This document shows, piece after piece, positions 34,869-42,595 of a stretch of 64,000 nucleotides of DNA. A program made the position numbers and the translations under genes. How positions within the stretch are numbered: position 1 is the first letter of the stretch; each line of letters begins with the position of its first letter. Source of the DNA: Arthrobacter sp. PvP023. GTDB lineage: Bacteria; Actinomycetota; Actinomycetes; Actinomycetales; Micrococcaceae. Under the pieces are notes generated by a model that was not told where the DNA came from, made no database searches, and saw only the letters and a list, made by a program, of their open reading frames with translations. Where the stretch lies: NCBI RefSeq assembly GCF_017832975.1, contig NZ_JAFIBI010000001.1, forward strand, positions 1,240,001 to 1,304,000. Reading direction: 5' to 3'.

Positions 34869-34991
34869 TGGTAAGCGCTTTCCATATTACTCTCGCCAAC
34901 AGTCTAACTCCGGCGGGTTCATTATGTAACGATTCAAAATTCACCTTGACCGGCGCTTCAAAAGCGTCTAGATTTTCGAGAAACCGCTTAC
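34869..34991. promoter_or_regulatory. Divergent control region with three LacI-type sites
   Basis: Minus strand: -10 TAATAT (complement of 34884-34889) followed by the operator TGGTAAGCGCTTTCCA (34869-34884) at the expected start. Plus strand: -35 TTGACC (34946-34951), 17-bp spacer, -10 TAGATT (34969-34974), then GAGAAACCGCTTAC (34978-34991) at the start. Between them, ATGTAACGATTCAA (34924-34937) is the reverse complement of TTGAATCGTTACAT, the rhamnose-operon type of site. Both operator classes therefore occur here. Confidence 0.72.
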
Positions 34992-35055
34992 TGACGTGAC
35001 GTGGACCACTGCGGCCCCCGTTTCTGCAACGATGGAGATCCGAAGGGGGCTAGCT

Positions 35056-35736
35056 GTGCTGGCTGGAAGTTTTAGCGCCAAGGCATATTCGTTCTTCGAC
35101 ACCCTGCTGTGGATTGCATGCCTGAATCTGCTGTGGATGGTGTTCTCGCTCGCCGGCCTGGGCGTACTGGGCGTAGGCCCCGCCACGGCTGCGGCGCAGA
35201 TTCTGGTGCGCCGCAGGGTCCGGGGCGAGGCCGCCCCGCTGCTTCGCTCCTTCACTAAGGAATACGGCCGCAACTTCGGACGCGGCAACGGCCTGGCGCT
35301 GCCGGTCCTGCTGGCCGGAGCGGCCCTGGCCCTGAACTGGAATTACTTCTCCCGCTCCGGCGACCTCCTGTCCCAGCTGATGGCTGCCGGCGCCTTCGTT
35401 GCCGCGATCTTCCTGGTGGCGGTGGCCTGCCACCTCTTCCCGATGTTTGCCCGCTATGAACTTCCCCTCCCGCAGTACCTCCTGATGTCCTCGCGGTTTG
35501 CGCTCAGGCACCTCGCGGGCACCGCAATCCTGCTCTTCGTGACCGCCGCCGCGCTGTTCGCCAGCCAGGCTCTCCCCGGACTGATCCCGTTCTTCAGTGT
35601 TGGAGCATGGCTCTACGTGACCGGCTGGCTATGCGACCGGTTCTTCGCTGCGAACGACGAATCCGTGACCGGTGATGCCGCGGACGCCTCGGACGCCGCG
35701 CGCCCGGCGGCAATGGTTGGAGCCCCCGCTGCGTGA
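35056..35736 (+). CDS. YesL-like DUF624 membrane protein
   Basis: A 226-residue membrane protein of the DUF624/YesL family with about five helices. Family landmarks are YSFFDTLLWIACLNLLWMVF, GLGVLGVGPATAAAQILVRR, and SFTKEYGRNFGRGN; a later helix pair flanks CHLFPMFARYELPLPQYL. YesL homologs sit beside ABC importers of rhamnogalacturonan oligosaccharides in Bacillus-type bacteria. GTG 35056 has AAGGGGG six bases upstream; an ATG at 35032 is possible but has no ribosome site. The SBP5 transporter operon follows after 137 bases. Confidence 0.82.
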   Translation: MLAGSFSAKAYSFFDTLLWIACLNLLWMVFSLAGLGVLGVGPATAAAQILVRRRVRGEAAPLLRSFTKEYGRNFGRGNGLALPVLLAGAALALNWNYFSRSGDLLSQLMAAGAFVAAIFLVAVACHLFPMFARYELPLPQYLLMSSRFALRHLAGTAILLFVTAAALFASQALPGLIPFFSVGAWLYVTGWLCDRFFAANDESVTGDAADASDAARPAAMVGAPAA

Positions 35737-35764
35737 GGAGCCGGGCACTGGGCGGAGCTATGAG

Positions 35765-35777
35765 TGAAACGTATCAA
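35765..35777. promoter_or_regulatory. Possible LacI-type operator upstream of SBP5
   Basis: TGAAACGTATCAA resembles the rhamnose-operon site TGAAACGATTCAA (42121-42133), with two adjacent bases interchanged. It lies 97 bases before the SBP5 start. I could not place a good -35/-10 pair around it. Confidence 0.45.
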
Positions 35778-35873
35778 TAGCCGGGCCGCCTCATGATGCC
35801 ACCTGAACTGCACCACCTGACCTGCAATGACTAGACCCGAACCAACCCCGAAGAAGTGGAAAAGGAAAACACT

Positions 35874-37403
35874 ATGACCCGTAGAAAACTCAGCCTGGCG
35901 GCCGCCGTCGTTACCGCCGCCGCCCTCACCCTCACAGCGTGCAGCGGGGGTGAAGCGCCGGCCGCGGATTCCTCGAAGATCAGCGTCATGGCGCCTTTCC
36001 TGGAGGCGCAGCCACCGTCCGCTGACGGCGCCGTGCAGAAGAAGCTCGAGGAGCTCACCGGCAAGGACGTGAACATCACGTGGACGCCGAACGCCTCCTA
36101 CGAGGACAAGATGAACATCACCCTGGCCTCCTCCGAAATCCCCCAGGTCATGGTGGTTCAAAGCAAGTCGCCGGGCTTCGTCAAGAACGCCGAGGCGGGG
36201 GCATTCTGGGACCTCACGGACAAGCTTGACGAGTACCCCAACCTGAAGACCACTTTCCCGGACGTCGAGAAGAACGCCAGCGTCAACGGCAAGGTCTACG
36301 GCGTGTTTCGGGCCCGCAACCCCATCCGCGCAGCCGTGATGTTCCGCCAGGACTGGCTGGACAAGCTGGGACTGAAGGCACCCGAAACCACCGAGGACCT
36401 CTACAACGTGGCCAGGGCCTTCACCGAGCAGGACCCGGACGGCAACGGCCAGAATGATACCTGGGGCATCACCATTCCCAAGTGGGGCGCCCTGGGCTCC
36501 AACAGCCCCTACGACATCATCGAGGAGTGGTACGGTGCCGGCAACCGCTGGACCGAAAAGGACGGCAAGCTGATCCCCAGCTTCGAAACCGAGGAGTTCC
36601 TGGAAGCCAACCGGTTCGTCAAGAAGATGGTGGACGAGAAGCTCATCAACCCGGACTTCGCCACCTTCGACGGCACCAAGTGGAACGAGCCGTTCTTCAA
36701 CGGCAAGGGCGGCATCATTGTCGACGTCGACTCCCGCGTCAGCGTGCTGATCAACCTGTTCAAGCAGGCCAACCCGAACGATTTCCAGAACAAGGTGGGC
36801 TTCGTCGGCAACCTGAAGGGACCGGACGGCGTACTGCACTCACACCCGACGGACGGCTACTCAGGGTTCCTTGCGGTCCCCAAGACCAGCGTCCGCACCG
36901 AGGCTGAGCTGAAGAACGTCCTGGAATTCCTGAACACCATGAACGGCAAGGACGTGGCCACGCTCCTCAATAACGGCATTGAAGGCGTGAACTTCACTGT
37001 GGAGGACGGCAAGGCAGCCACCATCAAGCCCGAGACCCCGGAGGGCAAGGCCGTAACCACGGACATCAAGAGCTACGCGCAGCTGGGCACCAACGTCACC
37101 GGCAACAACTTCTACCCGGTCAAACAGGCTTCGGACTATGAGCAGGAAGTCTTCGACAAGCGCGTTGAGGTCATGGCGGAGGACCTGAAGAGCGCTGTCT
37201 ACAACCCGGCCGCGGCCTTCGTGTCGCCCACCTACGTTGCCAAGGGCGCGCAGCTGGACAATATCGTGGCCGACGCCCGGATCAAGTACCTGGCCGGCCA
37301 GATCGACGAGCAGGGCCTGAAGGACGCCATCAAGCTGTGGAAGACCAGCGGCGGCGACAAGGTCCAGGAAGAGATCAACAAGCTCTGGCAGGACAGCAAG
37401 TGA
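35874..37403 (+). CDS. Oligosaccharide ABC transporter substrate-binding lipoprotein (SBP5, YtcQ/LipO-like)
   Basis: A 509-residue lipoprotein, larger than the other four binding proteins and of the YtcQ/LipO group. Lipobox TLTACSGG; NITWTPNASYEDKMNITLAS; VYGVFRARNPIRAAVMFRQDWL; DPDGNGQNDTWGI (the calcium-loop-like segment typical of this group). ATG 35874 follows AAGGAAAAC. Its relatives and the permeases downstream correspond to the YtcQ-YteP-YtcP transporter type linked to rhamnogalacturonan use. The TGA overlaps the next start by 3 of 4 bases (GTGA). Confidence 0.88.
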   Translation: MTRRKLSLAAAVVTAAALTLTACSGGEAPAADSSKISVMAPFLEAQPPSADGAVQKKLEELTGKDVNITWTPNASYEDKMNITLASSEIPQVMVVQSKSPGFVKNAEAGAFWDLTDKLDEYPNLKTTFPDVEKNASVNGKVYGVFRARNPIRAAVMFRQDWLDKLGLKAPETTEDLYNVARAFTEQDPDGNGQNDTWGITIPKWGALGSNSPYDIIEEWYGAGNRWTEKDGKLIPSFETEEFLEANRFVKKMVDEKLINPDFATFDGTKWNEPFFNGKGGIIVDVDSRVSVLINLFKQANPNDFQNKVGFVGNLKGPDGVLHSHPTDGYSGFLAVPKTSVRTEAELKNVLEFLNTMNGKDVATLLNNGIEGVNFTVEDGKAATIKPETPEGKAVTTDIKSYAQLGTNVTGNNFYPVKQASDYEQEVFDKRVEVMAEDLKSAVYNPAAAFVSPTYVAKGAQLDNIVADARIKYLAGQIDEQGLKDAIKLWKTSGGDKVQEEINKLWQDSK

Positions 37404-38374
37404 CAACGTCCACCGTTGACGTCAAAACCCCGGAGCAGGCGCCGCCACCGGCGCCTGCCCCGGGGCGGCGACGCCGCTTCGCCGTCCACTTCGCGCACTA
37501 CAAGTGGCTCTATCTTTTGCTGCTGCCGGGCGTGGTCTACTTTGCGGTCTTCCGGTACGCCCCGATGTACGGGGTCAGCATCGCGTTCAAGGACTACGTC
37601 CCGTTCCTGGGCGTCAATGCCAGCCCGTGGGTGGGTTTCCAGCATTTCCAGGACTTCTTCAGTAATCCTGATTTCGGCCGGCTGCTGGGCAACACCCTGA
37701 TCCTGGCGTTCCTGAACCTGGGGATCGCGTTCCCGCTGACCATCGTGCTGGCGCTGCTGCTGAACGAGGTCCGGCTCTCCATCCTCAAACGGACGGTCCA
37801 GACCCTGGTCTACATCCCGCACTTCTTGTCCTGGACCATCGTGGCGTCGCTGAGCTTCCTGTTGTTCGCCCTGGATTTCGGGCCGCTGTTCCTGTTCATC
37901 AATTCCGTGCTGGGCACCGACATCGACTTCCTGTCCGATCCGGCGTGGTTCCGGCCGCTCATTGTGCTGCAGGAGATCTGGAAGAACACCGGCTGGGGAA
38001 CCATCATCTTCCTGGCCGCCCTGGCCACGGTGGACCAGGACCAGTACGAGGCCGCGATCATCGACGGCGCGGGCAGGTTCCGCCGCGTCTGGCACATTAC
38101 GCTTCCGGGCATCCGGTCCACCATCATCGTGATGCTCATCCTGGCGATCGGGCAGATGCTGAACACCGGGTTCGAACAGATCTACCTCATGACCAACGCC
38201 CTCAACCGCGATGTGGCGGACGTCTTTGACACCTACGTGTACTTCGTCGGCATCACCCAGGGCGCCTACTCCTACTCCACCGCGGTGGGCCTGTTCAAAT
38301 CCCTGGTGGGCATCGTGCTGATTTTCGGCACCAACGCCCTGGCCAAGCGGTTCAACCAGAGCGGACTGTTCTAA
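37400..38374 (+). CDS. Oligosaccharide ABC transporter permease (YteP/LplB-like)
   Basis: A 324-residue permease. GTG 37400 overlaps the SBP5 stop. Landmarks are YKWLYLLLLPGVVYFAVFRY, APMYGVSIAFKDY, and the ATPase-contact loop QYEAAIIDGAGRFRRVWHIT; this LplB-type signature differs from the MalF-type permeases earlier in the window. It abuts the next permease by one base. Confidence 0.9.
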   Translation: MTTSTVDVKTPEQAPPPAPAPGRRRRFAVHFAHYKWLYLLLLPGVVYFAVFRYAPMYGVSIAFKDYVPFLGVNASPWVGFQHFQDFFSNPDFGRLLGNTLILAFLNLGIAFPLTIVLALLLNEVRLSILKRTVQTLVYIPHFLSWTIVASLSFLLFALDFGPLFLFINSVLGTDIDFLSDPAWFRPLIVLQEIWKNTGWGTIIFLAALATVDQDQYEAAIIDGAGRFRRVWHITLPGIRSTIIVMLILAIGQMLNTGFEQIYLMTNALNRDVADVFDTYVYFVGITQGAYSYSTAVGLFKSLVGIVLIFGTNALAKRFNQSGLF

Positions 38375-39246
38375 TGAAGATTCACAACACCACCGGCGGC
38401 AGGATCTTTGACGCCGCCAACTACGTCTTCCTGGTGCTGATCGGCGTCCTGACGCTGCTGCCCTTCATCTACGTGTTCGCCGGTTCCTTCGCCACCGAAG
38501 CGGAAATCACCCGCCGGGCCTTCTTCGTCTGGCCTGAGCAGTTCAGCCTGGGCTCCTACGAATACATCTTCTCCACCCAGGCCTTCATCCGCGCGCTCAT
38601 CACCACCGTGCTGGTCACGGCAGTGGGCACCGTCATCCAGCTGATCCTGACCGTCACCATGGCCTACCCGCTGGCCAAGCGGAACCTCCGCGGCCGCCAG
38701 CTGATCCTGTCCCTGGTGGTCTTCGCCATGGTGTTCTCCGGCGGCATGATCCCCACCTTCCTGCTGATCAAGGACCTTGGCCTGCTCAACAGCTACTGGG
38801 CGCTGATCCTGCCCGCGGCGATCAACCCGTTCAGCCTGATCATCATCAAGAACTTCTTCCAGGAACTCCCTGCCGAACTGGAAGAGTCCGCCAAGATGGA
38901 CGGCGCCACGGAAATCGGGATCCTCTGGCGCATCCTGCTGCCGCTGTCCAAACCCGTGCTGGCCACGTTCGCGCTGTTCTACGCCGTGGGTATCTGGAAC
39001 GACTTCATGTCGCCGCTGCTGTATCTGAGCGACAACTCCAAATGGACCCTGCAGATGTACCTGCGCCAGGTCACCGCCTCCTCCGACCTCCTCGGCACCG
39101 GCAACGTGGACCCGAACTACATCCCGCCGGAACAGGGCATCAAATTCGCCGTGATCGTGGTGGCCACCCTGCCCATCCTGATCTTTTACCCGTTCCTGCA
39201 GAAACACTTCGCCAAGGGCATGCTCATCGGCTCCGTCAAGGGCTGA
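38374..39246 (+). CDS. Oligosaccharide ABC transporter permease (YtcP/LplC-like)
   Basis: A 290-residue partner permease beginning at ATG 38374. Landmarks are FAGSFATEAEITRRAFFVWP, TMAYPLAKRNLRGRQ, VFSGGMIPTFLLIKDLGLL and the loop ELEESAKMDGATEIGILWRI. All typical of LplC/YtcP. The acetylesterase gene follows after 44 bases, consistent with one transcript for uptake and processing. Confidence 0.9.
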   Translation: MKIHNTTGGRIFDAANYVFLVLIGVLTLLPFIYVFAGSFATEAEITRRAFFVWPEQFSLGSYEYIFSTQAFIRALITTVLVTAVGTVIQLILTVTMAYPLAKRNLRGRQLILSLVVFAMVFSGGMIPTFLLIKDLGLLNSYWALILPAAINPFSLIIIKNFFQELPAELEESAKMDGATEIGILWRILLPLSKPVLATFALFYAVGIWNDFMSPLLYLSDNSKWTLQMYLRQVTASSDLLGTGNVDPNYIPPEQGIKFAVIVVATLPILIFYPFLQKHFAKGMLIGSVKG

Positions 39247-39290
39247 GCGGCCGAACCTCAGATGCCTGCCCCACCAACAGAAAGCACAGC

Positions 39291-39992
39291 ATGAAAATCC
39301 TGCTCGCCGGAGATTCCACGGTGGCCACCTGTCCCGCCCACGAGTACCCCATGAGCGGTTGGGGTGCGCAGCTGCCCCGGAACGTCTACACCTGGGCTGC
39401 GGTGCACAACTTCGCCAAAGGCGGGGCCAGCACGGAGTCGTTCCGCGAGGAAGGGCTCTGGGGCCGGCTCCTGGAAACAGCCGCGGCGGGGGACCTGGTG
39501 CTCATCCAGTTCGGCCACAACGACCAGAAGCGCCCTCACCTTGCCGCCAGGACCGGGTACGCAGCGAACCTGCGCCGCATGGCGGCGGATGTCCGCGCGC
39601 TCGGTGCGGTGCCGGTGCTGTGCACTTCGGTGGAGCGCCGGCACTTCCTGGACGGGACCGTGGAGGACAGCCTGGAGGACTATCCCGAAGTGGTCCGCGA
39701 GATCGCGCTCGAGCTGCACCTCGCCGTCGTCGACCTCAACACCTGGACCCGCGGCCTGTACACGGAGCTGGGCGTCGAGGAATCGAAATCCCTGTTCTGC
39801 CATTTCGCTCCCGGCGAGCACGCCCACTGGCCGGACGGGCTGGCGGACAACACGCACTTTTCCCTGCGCGGTGCGTCGCTGGTCGCCGAGGAAGTTGCCG
39901 GCAGGCTTGCGCTGCTTGGATTCGGCCGGGATGCCCTGCCGGACTCCCGAAAGGGCACGACGGCGGGACTCACGACGGCGGGAAGGGGCTAG
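39291..39992 (+). CDS. Rhamnogalacturonan acetylesterase (SGNH hydrolase, CE12-like)
   Basis: A 233-residue SGNH esterase that should remove acetyl groups from rhamnogalacturonan. Block I is ILLAGDSTVAT (Ser), the Gly is in NFAKGGASTESF, the Asn in LIQFGHNDQKRP, and the final Asp/His in ADNTHFSLRGA. The order and spacing match RhaE/RgaE-type enzymes. No signal peptide, so it acts on imported oligosaccharides. ATG 39291 is chosen because it gives the canonical short lead before block I. The stop is directly followed by the GTG of the DUF1961 gene. Confidence 0.88.
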   Translation: MKILLAGDSTVATCPAHEYPMSGWGAQLPRNVYTWAAVHNFAKGGASTESFREEGLWGRLLETAAAGDLVLIQFGHNDQKRPHLAARTGYAANLRRMAADVRALGAVPVLCTSVERRHFLDGTVEDSLEDYPEVVREIALELHLAVVDLNTWTRGLYTELGVEESKSLFCHFAPGEHAHWPDGLADNTHFSLRGASLVAEEVAGRLALLGFGRDALPDSRKGTTAGLTTAGRG

Positions 39993-40664
39993 GTGGGCAC
40001 GGCACGGCCCGGCACGGACCTGCTGTACTCCAACCCGCTTGCCGGCCCGCCCGACGTGTCCGACTGGGTGGCCGAAGGACCCCTGGGCCTGGGTACCCGC
40101 GACGGCGCCCTCGAACTATCCGGCCCGGCGGACGACGACGAGCTCGGGGACCATGCGCACTGGACGTTCTGGTGCCCGGTGGAGTTCCCGGACGGCATCC
40201 GGATCAGCTGGGAGTTCCTGCCCCTCGCCGAGCCGGGGCTGGCCATGCTGTTCTTTTCGGCAAGCGGCCACGCCGGCCGGGACCTCTTTTCGGCGGATCT
40301 CCCGCAGCGCACCGGTTACTACCCGCAGTACCATTCGGGAGACATCGACGCCCTCCATGTGTCCTACTTCCGGCACAAGTACGACTCCGAGCGGGCCTTC
40401 CGGACGTGCAACCTGCGCAAGAGTGCCGGCTTTGAACTGGTGGCCCAGGGCGCTGACCCGTTGCCGCCCGCGGAGGACGCCCGGGATTTCTACCGCATGG
40501 AACTCGTCAAGGACGGCCCGCATGTGGCGTTCTCCATCAACGGGCTGCCCCTTTTTGCGTGGACGGACACGTCGGACAAGGTGCTGGGCGGAGGCTATCT
40601 CGGCTTCCGGCAGATGGCACCGCTGCGTGCCGCCTACCGAAACCTCAGGGTCGAGAAGATCTGA
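39993..40664 (+). CDS. DUF1961-family protein
   Basis: A 223-residue protein whose landmarks (GIRISWEFLPLAEPGLAMLF, PQRTGYYPQYHSGDIDALHV, FRTCNLRKSAGFELVAQGAD and DGPHVAFSINGLPLFAW) match the DUF1961 family, predicted to have a concanavalin-like jelly roll. No catalytic assignment is known to me. The GTG at 39993 is set against the previous stop with GGAAGGGG upstream, so it is coupled to the acetylesterase. Many conserved Tyr/His residues in GYYPQYHSGD suggest a sugar-binding or hydrolytic site; rhamnogalacturonan fragments are the natural candidate substrate. Confidence 0.78.
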   Translation: MGTARPGTDLLYSNPLAGPPDVSDWVAEGPLGLGTRDGALELSGPADDDELGDHAHWTFWCPVEFPDGIRISWEFLPLAEPGLAMLFFSASGHAGRDLFSADLPQRTGYYPQYHSGDIDALHVSYFRHKYDSERAFRTCNLRKSAGFELVAQGADPLPPAEDARDFYRMELVKDGPHVAFSINGLPLFAWTDTSDKVLGGGYLGFRQMAPLRAAYRNLRVEKI

Positions 40665-40786
40665 CCGGCAGTGGACGGCCTCGTCGGCGGGCCATGGGCA
40701 TACCGGCGTCCGCCCCCAGCACCACCAAGGACGGCGGGTTCTTGCTTTCGGCGATGGCCGTGATGCCGAGGGGCTGCAGTTCCTTG

Positions 40787-40885
40787 TGGGGTGATCCGGA
40801 CGGCGCGTTCATCACCGGCAGCGACTTCCTCATGGACGGCGGCGTCACAGCGTCCTACTTCTATGGCGAACTCGCCCCCTGGTGA
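40787..40885 (+). pseudogene. C-terminal remnant of an SDR oxidoreductase
   Basis: The last 32 codons (WGDPDGAFITGSDFLMDGG, then VTASYFYGELAPW) match the C-terminal end of classical short-chain dehydrogenases, where ITGSDFLMDGG follows the active site. Upstream of it there is no Rossmann motif, Tyr-Lys pair or start signal in any frame before the DUF1961 gene. It is therefore a decayed gene whose front part has been lost. Confidence 0.7.
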
Positions 40886-40890
40886 TCGCC

Positions 40891-41934
40891 TCAGTGATCG
40901 CCCGGCAGGTCTGAAGAGCCCTCGGGGCCGGCGGTGCTTTGGCGCACCACCAGCTCCGGGGTGAAGATCACGGCCCGGTGCTTGGGTTTGTCGGCTTCCA
41001 GTTCCTCCGCCAGCAGCTCGATCGCCGTCCGGCCCAGCGCTTCCGTAGGCTGACGGATCGAGGACAGCGGCACCACGGCTGACACGGCAAAGTCGATGTC
41101 GTCATAGCCGATCAGGGCGATGTCCTCCGGAATCCGCAGCCTGTGCAGCATGGTCAGGGACTGCATCACGCCGAGGGCCAGCAGGTCGTTGGCGCAGAAC
41201 ACGCCGTCCGGCAGTTCGCCGGCGCTGCGGCGGACCAGCTGGTCGCCCACGCCCCGGCCGGCCAGGACGGTCTGTCCGGCCGAATCCAGAATTTCCAGTG
41301 AAGCGTCCGCAACCTCAGCGACGGCGCGTTGCGCCCCCTGGAGACGGTCCGCCACCTGGCGTATCGACGTCGGGCCTCCCACGAAAGCCAGCCGACGGCG
41401 GCCGATGTCCAGCAGGTGCCGTGCCGCGAGGTAACCCCCGGCGTCGTCGTCAACGGAAACTGAGCTGTACTTCGTCTCATCGGCCAGCCGGTCCACCAGG
41501 ACGGTGGGCACGCCGCGCTCACGCAGCTGGTCGAGGCGCTCGGTGACATCGCCCACGGGCGAGATCAGCAGGCCCTGGACCCGCTGCTCCTGGAAGAGGT
41601 CGATGTAGTTCGATTCGCGGCCCGCATCGTGCCCGCTGTCCCCGAGCAGGACCGCACTTCCCTGCAGGGCGGCGGCGTCCTCGGCGGCCCGGACCACGGA
41701 GGTGAAGAAGGGGTTGCCCACATCCAGCACAATCAGGCCGATGGTGCGGCTGTGCCCGGCCCGGAGCTGCCGGGCTGCGTCGTTGCGGACGAAACCGAGC
41801 TCGTCGATGGCCTGCAGAACGCGGTCCTTGGTCCGCTGTGAAACCCGGTCCGGGTAATTCAGGACGTTGGACACCGTTCCCACCGCCACGCGGGCATGGT
41901 TCGCAACATCCTTGATGCTGGCTGACCGTGACAT
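40891..41934 (-). CDS. LacI-family transcriptional regulator of the rhamnose operon
   Basis: A 347-residue LacI/GalR regulator. The HTH is SIKDVANHARVAVGTVSNVL with hinge ELGFVRNDAARQLRAGHSRT, followed by the effector domain (GLIVLDVGNPFFTSVVRAAE; FCANDLLALGVMQSL; IALIGYDDIDFAVSAVVPLS). ATG 41934 has GGAG upstream and gives the usual short lead. It is divergent from the rhamnose operon with two operator-like sites in between (42107-42133). A rhamnose-pathway effector such as rhamnose or a rhamnulose derivative is probable, though not visible in sequence. Confidence 0.88.
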   Translation of the reverse strand: MSRSASIKDVANHARVAVGTVSNVLNYPDRVSQRTKDRVLQAIDELGFVRNDAARQLRAGHSRTIGLIVLDVGNPFFTSVVRAAEDAAALQGSAVLLGDSGHDAGRESNYIDLFQEQRVQGLLISPVGDVTERLDQLRERGVPTVLVDRLADETKYSSVSVDDDAGGYLAARHLLDIGRRRLAFVGGPTSIRQVADRLQGAQRAVAEVADASLEILDSAGQTVLAGRGVGDQLVRRSAGELPDGVFCANDLLALGVMQSLTMLHRLRIPEDIALIGYDDIDFAVSAVVPLSSIRQPTEALGRTAIELLAEELEADKPKHRAVIFTPELVVRQSTAGPEGSSDLPGDH

Positions 41935-42078
41935 GTTTCTCCAAGCTCTCTCTTGCGGGGCGGCGTGTGCAACCGCCTGGATCAACCCCCGGCCCAATTG
42001 TCCTTGCCCGGTCCGCGTTCCCTGACTAGCGAAACGGCATACGGCCGGAAAAATGGCTTTCCACCCACTGACAATTGC

Positions 42079-42133
42079 TTGACACCCACTCGACTTCAAG
42101 AGTACTTTGAATCGTAACAATGAAACGATTCAA
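42079..42133 (+). promoter_or_regulatory. Rhamnose operon promoter with two LacI-type operators
   Basis: -35 TTGACA (42079-42084), 18-bp spacer, -10 TACTTT (42103-42108). Two oppositely oriented sites, TTGAATCGTAACAA (42107-42120) and ATGAAACGATTCAA (42120-42133, reverse complement TTGAATCGTTTCAT), cover the -10 and start. Together they form a larger inverted repeat with arms CTTTGAATCG/CGATTCAAAG. Confidence 0.82.
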
Positions 42134-42160
42134 AGAATCGGAATTTCAGGAGAGTCGCAG

Positions 42161-42517
42161 ATGAGGGTGTGTTTTCGCTCCTCAGTCCAGCCCGGACTGA
42201 TCGATGAGTACAGGCGCCGGCACGCCGCCGTCTGGCCGGAGATGCTCCGTGCGCTGAAGGATGCAGGCTGGCACAACTACTCGCTCTTCCTTGGCGCGGA
42301 CGGCCTGCTGGTGGGCTACGTGGAATGCGACGACTTCGACGCCGTCAGGGCGCGGATGGCGCTCACCGAAGTCAACGCCCGCTGGCAGGCGGAAATGGCC
42401 GCTCTTTTTGACAACCCGGAAAACCCGGACCGCGCACCCGATGAAGGGTTCCAGGTCCTCGGGGAAGTCTTCAATCTTGACGATCAGCTTGCGGCGGCGG
42501 AGTCCACCGCAAGCTGA
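42161..42517 (+). CDS. rhaM: L-rhamnose mutarotase
   Basis: A 118-residue RhaM/RhaU enzyme that interconverts alpha and beta L-rhamnopyranose before isomerisation. Family landmarks are the N-terminal VCFRSSVQPGLIDEYRRRHA and VWPEMLRALKDAGWHNYSLF with the active-site histidine and a late WQAEMAALF. Start ATG 42161 follows AGGAGAG; the longer frame from 42107 would begin inside the operator. First gene of the rhamnose operon. Confidence 0.93.
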   Translation: MRVCFRSSVQPGLIDEYRRRHAAVWPEMLRALKDAGWHNYSLFLGADGLLVGYVECDDFDAVRARMALTEVNARWQAEMAALFDNPENPDRAPDEGFQVLGEVFNLDDQLAAAESTAS

Positions 42518-42595
42518 ATCACCCGGGCTCCAGCAGCGGGGCCGCAGCACCACACCCAAATACCGCAGCAGCACAAGACATTGGAAAGAACCATC

